Below, one piece after another: positions 1-4,924 of a stretch of DNA of 6,272 nt. Source of the DNA: Acholeplasmataceae bacterium UBA6190 (lineage in GTDB: Bacteria > Bacillota_I > Bacilli_A > Acholeplasmatales > Acholeplasmataceae). The stretch spans positions 1 to 6,272 of the forward strand of contig DITG01000016.1 in the NCBI GenBank assembly GCA_002422045.1, written 5' to 3'. The position numbers and the translations under genes were made by a program. Each line of letters begins with the position of its first letter. The stretch's first letter is position 1. Under the pieces are notes generated by a model that had not been told where the DNA came from, searched no databases, and was given only the letters and a program-made list of their open reading frames with translations.

Positions 1-369
1 CACGACAAACAATAAAATGATGATCATTAAGGAATCTTCAATCACAAATAAAGCAATACCACCTAAGATGATGGCAATCCCTCTGAAATAGTCCGTGATA
101 TACATCACTCTGACTTTGTTGACTTTATCCGCGATGGCACCACCAAAAGGTGTGAGCACAACCATCAAGATACCAGCCACAGCGAGATAAATCGCTTGGA
201 CAAGTGCGGCTTGGTCTTGTCCATATGCGATATTCGCGATTTTCAAGATATAGAGACTGATGGCGAAATTAAAGATGACATGTGCAATATTGGAGACCAA
301 AACACCCCAAAAGAGGAGTTTATAATGAGGGTTTTTGAATACATTGATAGGATGTTTTGTTTTTTCCAT
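1..369 (-). CDS. MFS transporter, N-terminal part (truncated by window edge)
   Basis: The first 123 codons of a major facilitator superfamily permease are visible; the gene continues past position 1. It starts with a short charged cytosolic segment (MEKTKHPINVFKNPHYKLLF), followed by hydrophobic helices at about residues 18-42 and 56-75. Residues 76-88 (GGAIADKVNKVRV) match MFS motif A in the loop between helices 2 and 3, with the conserved Asp at residue 81. Another helix follows from about residue 97. The opening resembles the MFS_3-type efflux permeases (macrolide or siderophore exporter-like), which export small molecules using the proton gradient; the substrate cannot be read from this fragment. 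The ATG shares its first base with the TAA stop of the ABC permease gene (TAATG), and only a weak GGGT ribosome site precedes it. Translation is therefore probably coupled to the permease. Family is secure, substrate unknown. Confidence 0.85.
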   Translation of the reverse strand, partial: MEKTKHPINVFKNPHYKLLFWGVLVSNIAHVIFNFAISLYILKIANIAYGQDQAALVQAIYLAVAGILMVVLTPFGGAIADKVNKVRVMYITDYFRGIAIILGGIALFVIEDSLMIIILLFVV

Positions 370-1274
370 TAGCGTTTACCCATTTTCTGATTCATGTTAC
401 GATATGCAAAGAACAACAAAACAGCTGAGACAACCAAACATAATCCCATGATGATCATCATATGGACCGGTCCGCCTGCGATACCGATTTCGTTGGTACC
501 ATAAATCAGTTTGACATCACTGACGATCGCATTGACCTGTTCAGGATTCGATATACCCGTGTGAAGCCAGTTTTCAAGTGCAACATAAGGTTGTTCAAGG
601 AGCACATTTTTCAAAACGATCGTCATGTGAGTGAATGGCACAAATGATGAAACATAGGTCATGGATTGACCCAAAACGGTCAACGGCATATAAATACCAC
701 TGACAAAACCAATCAATGTGCCTAAGACACCGGATAAAGTACCAAATGCATTGACACTTTTGAGCATCGTAGTTAAGTAAATCATCAAAGAAGATGATAT
801 GAATGTGAAAAATACAATGAGTCCTGATACTTTGAGAATCACATCAAATCCATACCAAAATCCAGCAAATACGCCTGCATAAAGCACTGTCAACACCCAC
901 ATCATGAGTGTCAGTACTGATGTGACAATGATTGAAGACAAATAATAACTTAAGATGATTTTATACCGTTTGACTGGCGTTACCAAAAAACCATCCAGTC
1001 TGTGATACTCAAGGTCTGTGATGATGTTACCCATCACACCTAATGATAAGGAAACTGTATTGATCACCAAGATGCCACCCATCATGACACCAATCATCAG
1101 CGGTGTCTTGATGCTATCTTCAAGACCTTCAAAACTGCTAGTATACTGTCTGCCTATGAAAAGAAAATAGAGTGCAAGCAAAATCAAGACACTCAAGAAA
1201 GAGAAAAATACCGCTGTTTTATCGCGTAAGAATTTTAAGATGTGCCGTTTGACAAGCGATGTGAAATCATACAT
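369..1274 (-). CDS. ABC-2 type transporter permease
   Basis: This is the membrane subunit (301 aa) of an ABC exporter, partner of the ATPase encoded just upstream. Six hydrophobic segments are visible at about residues 21-40, 58-80, 107-131, 146-169, 178-198 and 272-291. A longer extracytoplasmic stretch lies between the fifth and sixth (about 200-270), as usual for the ABC2_membrane family (DrrB/COG0842). The stretch around residues 92-112 (LDGFLVTPVKRYKIIL) matches the family's coupling-helix region, usually written as L..TPV.R. The SGIYMPL segment and the PFTH segment near 192-216 are also typical. The start is set at the ATG at 1272-1274, because a 10-base Shine-Dalgarno (GGAGGTGATC) ends 3 nt before it; an upstream in-frame ATG at 1295 has no such site. 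The gene overlaps the ATPase by 8 nt and the MFS gene by 1 nt. Family is clear; the substrate (drug, lipid or peptide) is not. Confidence 0.92.
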   Translation of the reverse strand: MYDFTSLVKRHILKFLRDKTAVFFSFLSVLILLALYFLFIGRQYTSSFEGLEDSIKTPLMIGVMMGGILVINTVSLSLGVMGNIITDLEYHRLDGFLVTPVKRYKIILSYYLSSIIVTSVLTLMMWVLTVLYAGVFAGFWYGFDVILKVSGLIVFFTFISSSLMIYLTTMLKSVNAFGTLSGVLGTLIGFVSGIYMPLTVLGQSMTYVSSFVPFTHMTIVLKNVLLEQPYVALENWLHTGISNPEQVNAIVSDVKLIYGTNEIGIAGGPVHMMIIMGLCLVVSAVLLFFAYRNMNQKMGKR

Positions 1275-2172
1275 GATGATCACCTCCGACAACATTCAAA
1301 AAGACATCATCCATCGTCCCTTTGACCACTTCAAACTGTTTGATGTTACCTCTGATGTGATCGATGACCTCTAGGGTATCTTTGGTATCTTCGACTGTGA
1401 TGATGAACTGATCTGCAATCTTCTCATAGGGTCTGTTGATCATTTCGAGTTGCTTAACCATCTCTTTTTTATCATTGGCTACAACTTTTAAGCGGTCAAA
1501 GCTATACTGCTCTTTTAATACAGAAGGAGTGCCTTCAGCAACAATTTTTCCCTTGTTGATGATGACGACATGATCGGCATTGGACGCTTCTTCCATATAA
1601 TGTGTGGTGAGGAATATCGTCATCCCATGATTCTTCTTCAAATCTTCAATGACTTTCCAAACCATTTGTCTGGTTTCAGGATCCAAACCTGTGGTTGGTT
1701 CGTCCAAAAGTAGAATTTCCGGATTTGAAAATAACGCTCTCGCGATTTCTGTTCTCCGTTTCTGTCCACCGGATAATGTTTTGTAGCGTTGGTGTTCAAA
1801 TTCACTTAGATTTAAGTAGTTTTTCAATTCTTCATAACGTGTTTTGACAGCGATTTTGTCGTTACGATACAAGGAACCTCGATAGATCAGGTTTTCCTTG
1901 ACTGTCAAATCTTCATCCAAGACATTCCCTTGAAAAACAACACCGATCTTGTTTCTGATGTAAGACTCATCGGTCTTGTCGTTTAGATAGACTGTACCGC
2001 TGTTTTGATCAAGCAAAGTCGTCATGATGTTGATGGTTGTTGATTTGCCTGCTCCATTAGGTCCTAAAAAAGCAAAAAGACTTCCTCTTTTCACTTCAAA
2101 GGAAATATCATTCACGGCTAAAACAGTCCCGTAACTTTTGACGAGATGATTGACCTTGATGATCGCATCCAT
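1267..2172 (-). CDS. ABC transporter ATP-binding protein (DrrA/CcmA-like exporter ATPase)
   Basis: This is the cytosolic ATPase subunit (301 aa) that powers the ABC-2 permease encoded downstream. All motifs are intact: Walker A GPNGAGKST at residues 37-45, Q-loop Gln at 81, signature LSGGQ at 133-137, Walker B ILLLDEP at 153-159 with catalytic Glu 158, D-loop GLD at 162-164 and switch His at 191. After the nucleotide-binding domain (about 1-220) comes a C-terminal extension of about 80 residues, ending near VKGTMDDVFLNVVGG, a layout common in DrrA-type drug and antibiotic exporters (COG1131). The ATG at 2170-2172 follows a G-rich ribosome site (GGGGGT) at typical spacing. The TGA stop overlaps the permease start (ATGTATGA). 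It is the first gene of the efflux operon and has a TATACT promoter about 40 nt upstream. The family call is secure; the exported substrate is unknown. Confidence 0.95.
   Translation of the reverse strand: MDAIIKVNHLVKSYGTVLAVNDISFEVKRGSLFAFLGPNGAGKSTTINIMTTLLDQNSGTVYLNDKTDESYIRNKIGVVFQGNVLDEDLTVKENLIYRGSLYRNDKIAVKTRYEELKNYLNLSEFEHQRYKTLSGGQKRRTEIARALFSNPEILLLDEPTTGLDPETRQMVWKVIEDLKKNHGMTIFLTTHYMEEASNADHVVIINKGKIVAEGTPSVLKEQYSFDRLKVVANDKKEMVKQLEMINRPYEKIADQFIITVEDTKDTLEVIDHIRGNIKQFEVVKGTMDDVFLNVVGGDHHV
1278..1287 (-). promoter_or_regulatory. Strong ribosome binding site of the ABC permease, fixes the start
   Basis: The minus strand reads GGAGGTGATC, a 10-base match to the complement of the 16S rRNA 3' end, followed by ATC and the ATG at 1272-1274. 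It lies inside the last codons of the ATPase gene. This rules in the inner ATG over the in-frame ATG 21 nt upstream, which falls before the site. Confidence 0.85.
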
Positions 2173-2220
2173 GTGCTAAACCCCCGTTCGTATGTGAGAT
2201 AACCGATGTTAGTATAGCAC
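2173..2220. repeat. Short inverted repeat bracketing -10 box and ribosome site of efflux operon
   Basis: GTGCTA at 2173-2178 and TAGCAC at 2215-2220 are perfect 6-bp inverted arms separated by 36 nt. One arm overlaps the upstream edge of the -10 box, and the other abuts the ATPase start codon. It could be a loose operator or chance; arms this short carry little weight. Confidence 0.2.
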
Positions 2221-2239
2221 TTTAGAAATGAATATTAAA
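2211..2239 (-). promoter_or_regulatory. Probable sigma-70/sigma-A promoter of the ABC/MFS efflux operon
   Basis: On the minus strand a good -10 box TATACT occupies 2211-2216. A poor -35 (TTTAAT, 2234-2239) lies 17 nt upstream of it. Transcription would begin near 2204, giving a leader of roughly 30 nt before the ATPase ATG. The weak -35 suggests help from an activator or low basal expression; no regulator gene is visible in the window. Confidence 0.5.
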
Positions 2240-2266
2240 GAAGCCCTTTTCATTTTAGGCTTTTTT
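2237..2266 (-). terminator. Small hairpin terminator after the 118-aa membrane protein gene
   Basis: Arms AAGCC (2241-2245) and GGCTT (2258-2262) form a GC-cored stem that extends outward through A/T pairs, enclosing an A/T-rich loop of about 12 nt. Read on the minus strand it directly follows (and includes) the TAA stop of the small gene, with a modest T-rich tail (CTTCTTTAAT). Read on the plus strand it ends in seven Ts, so it would also stop antisense transcripts. It separates the small gene from the efflux operon promoter. Confidence 0.5.
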
Positions 2267-2622
2267 TACCCTGCACAACTGGACAAACCCAACAGTAAAA
2301 TACCAATATAGCATACAACGATGGAAATGGGTGAAATGAGGATCCCAATCACAGTCTGATAAACTTTGCTTTTCTGGACGACGCTTCTGACTTTTCTAAA
2401 ATAGTAAATCAAACAACCGATGCCAAAGAGAAAGTGTGGGATATGGTAATAAAGCAGTACAACAGCCAAAGTGATGAATATTTCAGGTGCAGCAGTCACT
2501 GATTGAACAAAGATAGCACCCAATGCATAACTTAAAATCGACAGCAAAACCATGATGATGGTTGCCAGAAAATAATAATGCTGAACCTTGAAGAAAGTGT
2601 GTGGATGATTGATTGAATTCAA
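2266..2622 (-). CDS. Hypothetical integral membrane protein, 3-4 helices
   Basis: I do not recognise a family. With the start used here it is 118 aa, with hydrophobic segments at about residues 17-39, 46-75 (long, interrupted by HIPH) and 88-113, and a basic connector at 76-86 (RKVRSVVQKSK). The C-terminus is short and ends SSCAG. The start is a TTG at 2620-2622: the site AAGGAG (2632-2637) lies 9 nt upstream, the same geometry as the permease gene. Two ATGs at 2628 and 2631 lie too close to the site. A longer reading from 2685-2688 has no ribosome site, and its first residues are a run of Phe from a T-rich leader. The gene is divergent from the channel gene, and a hairpin terminator follows it, so it is probably monocistronic. 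It may be a small accessory membrane protein; no function can be assigned. Confidence 0.7.
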   Translation of the reverse strand: MNSINHPHTFFKVQHYYFLATIIMVLLSILSYALGAIFVQSVTAAPEIFITLAVVLLYYHIPHFLFGIGCLIYYFRKVRSVVQKSKVYQTVIGILISPISIVVCYIGILLLGLSSCAG

Positions 2623-2631
2623 ATGCATCAT

Positions 2632-2638
2632 CTCCTTT
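2632..2638 (-). promoter_or_regulatory. Ribosome binding site of the 118-aa gene, decides the start
   Basis: The minus strand reads AAAGGAG, then ATGATGCAT, then TTG. The two ATGs sit 0 and 3 nt after the site, too close for usual initiation, while the TTG at 2622 has a 9-nt spacer. The choice among 2622, 2628 and 2631 changes the protein by at most three residues. Confidence 0.6.
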
Positions 2639-2640
2639 GG

Positions 2641-2673
2641 TTTTATTTTATGCTCTATCGATCCAAAATAAAA
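2641..2673. repeat. 9-bp perfect inverted repeat in the leader of the 118-aa gene
   Basis: TTTTATTTT (2641-2649) and AAAATAAAA (2665-2673) are perfect inverted arms around a 15-nt centre that contains the palindrome ATCGAT (2657-2662). The repeat lies just upstream of the small gene's ribosome site on the minus strand. It could be an operator or an RNA hairpin in the leader. Being pure A/T it is also easier to get by chance in this region. Confidence 0.35.
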
Positions 2674-2705
2674 GAAAAAGAACATCAAAGGCTAGAAAAA
2701 TTGGC

Positions 2706-2733
2706 ATTTTATGGGATGTTATCCATTAAACAA
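2706..2733 (-). promoter_or_regulatory. Tentative promoter of the 118-aa gene
   Basis: The minus strand has TAAAAT (2706-2711) as a possible -10 and TTGTTT (2728-2733) as a weak -35, with a 16-nt spacer. Transcription would begin near 2699, giving a leader of about 75 nt that contains the 9-bp inverted repeat. The -35 would overlap that of the divergent channel promoter. This is by eye only and not strong. Confidence 0.3.
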
Positions 2734-2755
2734 ACTGAAATTTGGATGATATAAT
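2727..2755 (+). promoter_or_regulatory. Promoter of the CASTOR/POLLUX-like channel gene
   Basis: A consensus -10 TATAAT sits at 2750-2755 and is preceded by TGA at 2747-2749, making an extended -10 (TGnTATAAT). The -35 candidate TAAACA (2727-2732) is 17 nt upstream and matches TTGACA at four of six positions. Transcription would start near 2762, giving a leader of about 24 nt before the ATG at 2786. Confidence 0.7.
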
Positions 2756-2775
2756 GAAATTAAGTCAGGCATTGT

Positions 2776-2780
2776 GGAGG
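2776..2780 (+). promoter_or_regulatory. Ribosome binding site of the channel gene, decides the start
   Basis: GGAGG lies 5 nt before the ATG at 2786-2788. An in-frame GTG at 2774 overlaps this site and so cannot be the start it serves. The protein therefore begins MSLKRQ and is 604 aa long. Confidence 0.75.
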
Positions 2781-2785
2781 TTCAC

Positions 2786-4600
2786 ATGAGTTTAAAACGC
2801 CAACTGAGAAAAACGAGGTCCATCATTTCTGTTTCGACATACAAACGACCACGCATTTTTGTCATTTTGATGATGCTATCCATCAATATCGTCATTTTGC
2901 TCATTGCTGCGCTCATTGCCTTATGGATAGATGACAGTTTTGTCTCTTACTTGGATGCACTTGCCAATGGCTCTATCAAATGGTTACTCTCTCCCAATGC
3001 GATCTTATCCATCACCAACCCAAACACCTTGTTTCTTGCAGTCATCGTGCTCATTGTAGGACTTGTTCTATTTTCTGGGACAATCATTGCGCTGACAACC
3101 AATGCCATCAAAGACTATTTCCGGAAAAAAGAAACCAATAGTGGAAAGATCTATCTCGAAAATCACATCGTCATCTTGAACTGGAACAATAAAGTACCTG
3201 AACTGGTTTCAGATTTGCTGTATTTGGATGATGAGCATCTCACGGTGGTCATCTTATCTGAACTCGATAAATCCTGGATTGAAAAACATCTTTTAAATGT
3301 CTTGAAAAAAACTCAATCATCACTCGAGAATCTGAACCGAGTCAATCTTCTGGTGAAACAAGGCAGTCCTTTATTGAAAAATGATTTGGACGACATATCC
3401 ATCGAACAAGCAAAATCCATCATCATCATGAATCGGGATCAGCTCCAACAAAATACATCTAACCTTGATGAAAGCGATCTGAATGTCATCAAGATTGTGT
3501 TAGGCCTCGGTGATTTTCATTTGGAACAAAAACCAACCATCGTCGTCGAAGTCAAACAATACGAAACCAAATCCAAATTGCTCGACATGTCTCACATCGT
3601 GAGCAGTCTCCAAGATGAAAACATTATTCCAGTCTGTTTTGACAGGAGACTCGGTCAAATCATTGCTCAGACCATCATCGATGGGCACATCGATGACATT
3701 TATCTCTCGCTGTTTTCTTTTGAAGGCTCTGAGGTCTACTTACTCGAAAATAAGTCCTTTGATGACATATTGCTCAATCACTCTCATGCGATTCCCTTAA
3801 GTCAGTCTGGTCATCATGTGTTTGTCTTAAGTGATCAGGACAAGGTCAAGCACCAGAAATCAGTTAACCCCTATCCAGGTAAAACATTCAAAGTATTTCC
3901 ATTTTCCGAACAGACGCTTCAAGATATCTATATCATCGGTGAAAACAACAAGTTAGCTTTCATCATGGAATCTTTCCAGGCTTATGAAGCACTGCATCAG
4001 AGTCAGTTTAAACTGAAGGTCTCTTCCAACCGGGATGCGATTGGCATGATGAAGTCAATCGAACATGGGGCAAATCCTGCCACATTGTTACTGCTTTCTG
4101 ATGAGACTGCAGAGCATGAATCTCTAGATGCCAACGTGATCAGCACACTCATTGATTTCAAAAGACAGACCAAACGGGAAGATATTCACATCATCGTTGA
4201 ACTGCTCGATCCCAAAAACGACAGACTCATCCAGGATTTCAATATCGATAAAACCATCATATCCAACAAAATCATTTCACTGCTTCTATCGAAACTGGCC
4301 TTGCATCCAGAAACAGCGATATTCTATGATCAGTTGCTCACGATTGCTCCAAACAGTGAGGGAAAAGATGATGATGCCATTACAATTCAACAAGCCAAGT
4401 CATGTTTCCAGACTGAATTTCCCATCACTTTCAGGAATTTGAAAGAACTGATTCACTCATCTTATCTATCTTATGATAGACAAGCCATCATGTTTGGAAT
4501 CTTCAGAGCAGAATCACTTATCCTTTTTGGAGGAGACCTTCATGAAGAAAAACCATTCCATTTAGAATCTGATGATCTCTGTATCTTTATGAAACTTTAA
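2786..4600 (+). CDS. CASTOR/POLLUX-like ion channel with two RCK/TrkA-N-like domains
   Basis: This 604-aa membrane protein looks like a bacterial relative of the plant CASTOR/POLLUX (DMI1) channels. A basic N-terminus is followed by a helix at about 24-47, a pore-like loop at about 48-79 and a second helix at about 81-103 that ends in ALTTNAIKD. Next, GKIYLENHIVILNWNNKVPE (120-139) closely follows the family pattern in which a GH.VILGWSDKV-type segment opens the first Rossmann/RCK domain. As in that family, the usual GxGxxG of nucleotide-binding folds is replaced (here LNWNNK). A second Rossmann-like unit begins near IYIIGENNKLAFI (381-393), and a final beta-rich segment runs about 540-604. 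The pore loop (ALANGSIKWLLSPNAIL) lacks the TVGYGD potassium filter, as expected for this family, so ion selectivity cannot be stated. It is transcribed alone from an extended -10 promoter and ends at a strong hairpin. Distant alternative: another RCK-gated channel or TrkA-like protein. Family call fairly sure; function as a channel is inferred. Confidence 0.8.
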   Translation: MSLKRQLRKTRSIISVSTYKRPRIFVILMMLSINIVILLIAALIALWIDDSFVSYLDALANGSIKWLLSPNAILSITNPNTLFLAVIVLIVGLVLFSGTIIALTTNAIKDYFRKKETNSGKIYLENHIVILNWNNKVPELVSDLLYLDDEHLTVVILSELDKSWIEKHLLNVLKKTQSSLENLNRVNLLVKQGSPLLKNDLDDISIEQAKSIIIMNRDQLQQNTSNLDESDLNVIKIVLGLGDFHLEQKPTIVVEVKQYETKSKLLDMSHIVSSLQDENIIPVCFDRRLGQIIAQTIIDGHIDDIYLSLFSFEGSEVYLLENKSFDDILLNHSHAIPLSQSGHHVFVLSDQDKVKHQKSVNPYPGKTFKVFPFSEQTLQDIYIIGENNKLAFIMESFQAYEALHQSQFKLKVSSNRDAIGMMKSIEHGANPATLLLLSDETAEHESLDANVISTLIDFKRQTKREDIHIIVELLDPKNDRLIQDFNIDKTIISNKIISLLLSKLALHPETAIFYDQLLTIAPNSEGKDDDAITIQQAKSCFQTEFPITFRNLKELIHSSYLSYDRQAIMFGIFRAESLILFGGDLHEEKPFHLESDDLCIFMKL

Positions 4601-4637
4601 AAAAGAGAGTTGCCGACTTGGCAACTCTCTTATTTCT
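4599..4637. terminator. Bidirectional rho-independent terminator between convergent genes
   Basis: AAGAGAGTTGCC (4603-4614) and GGCAACTCTCTT (4620-4631) form a perfect 12-bp stem with the 5-nt loop GACTT. On the plus strand it follows the channel TAA directly, with tail ATTTCTTTTC. On the minus strand it follows the stop of the DUF2892-like gene (which overlaps the stem end) and is followed by a run of Ts from 4604 down to 4599. The tail is cleaner on the minus strand. Confidence 0.93.
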
Positions 4638-4851
4638 TTTCTTCCAATTTGCAAGTCGATACGCCAAAGAGCGTATAGAGTCCACAGAAACTGACCAGTG
4701 CAGTGACTGTAAGCACAGCAGCAAAGACAAACATGAATACCGATAATGCAACACTCGTTTCAAGCAGCAATACGCCACCGATCACAAGTAATACCGAAAT
4801 CACATAACGTACAATCTTGTCGGTCGTTCCGACATTTTTCTTTAATTTCAT
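4630..4851 (-). CDS. DUF2892-like (YgaP-type) small inner membrane protein
   Basis: This 73-aa protein has two hydrophobic segments, about residues 14-30 and 34-55. It opens with KKNVGTTDKIVRYV, matching the DUF2892 start pattern (K.NVG..DR..R), and ends with FCGLYTLFGVSTC, close to the family's FCPLY.LFG.NTC ending; Cys 56 and Cys 67 are both kept. Proteins of this family are small inner-membrane units, sometimes fused to rhodanese domains (as in E. coli YgaP). Their role when alone is unknown. The start is the second of two adjacent ATGs (4849-4851); the first (4852-4854) would add one residue. The 9-base ribosome site GAGGTGATC (4855-4863) lies 3 nt before the chosen ATG, the same geometry as the ABC permease. 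A longer reading from 4902 has no comparable site. The gene lies 73 nt downstream of the antiporter subunit gene on the same strand and may be read through from it. Confidence 0.85.
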   Translation of the reverse strand: MKLKKNVGTTDKIVRYVISVLLVIGGVLLLETSVALSVFMFVFAAVLTVTALVSFCGLYTLFGVSTCKLEEKK

Positions 4852-4854
4852 CAT

Positions 4855-4863
4855 GATCACCTC
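4855..4863 (-). promoter_or_regulatory. Strong ribosome binding site of the DUF2892-like gene, decides the start
   Basis: The minus strand reads GAGGTGATC, nine bases complementary to the 16S rRNA 3' end, followed directly by ATGATG. It excludes the in-frame ATG at 4902 upstream. A TATACT hexamer just upstream (4870-4875) could be a -10 box, but it would place the transcript start right at this site and has no convincing -35. It is therefore not listed as a promoter. Confidence 0.75.
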
Positions 4864-4896
4864 GTCTTCAGTATACGCTTTGATGACGTTGATTTC

Positions 4897-4913
4897 ATTC
4901 AAATTGCTTGAAT
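4897..4913. repeat. Short inverted repeat between antiporter and DUF2892-like genes
   Basis: ATTCAA (4897-4902) and TTGAAT (4908-4913) form perfect 6-bp arms with a 5-nt loop. The stem is A/T-rich with a single G-C pair, and no T-tract follows on the minus strand. It is therefore unlikely to terminate transcription, and read-through from the antiporter gene into the small gene is plausible. It could be a weak RNA hairpin or chance. Confidence 0.25.
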
Positions 4914-4924
4914 ATTGAATATCT

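Noticed and set aside
462..647. 61-aa open frame on the plus strand
   Set aside because: It lies antisense inside the ABC permease, has no ribosome site and its residues resemble no family; a shadow of the real gene.
2623..2688. N-terminal extension of the 118-aa protein (Phe-rich)
   Set aside because: No ribosome site precedes 2685-2688, and the Phe run is just the T-rich leader read as codons; a good site sits at 2632-2638.
2714..2724. GGATGTTATCC mini-palindrome upstream of the channel promoter
   Set aside because: The arms are only 4 bp and expected by chance; nothing else supports an operator.
4152..4442. 96-aa plus-strand frame inside the channel gene
   Set aside because: It overlaps the channel's second domain in another frame and has no ribosome site; the channel frame is continuous and family-like.
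4870..4875. TATACT as a -10 box for the DUF2892-like gene
   Set aside because: There is no acceptable -35 at 16-18 nt, and the transcript would begin at the ribosome site itself.
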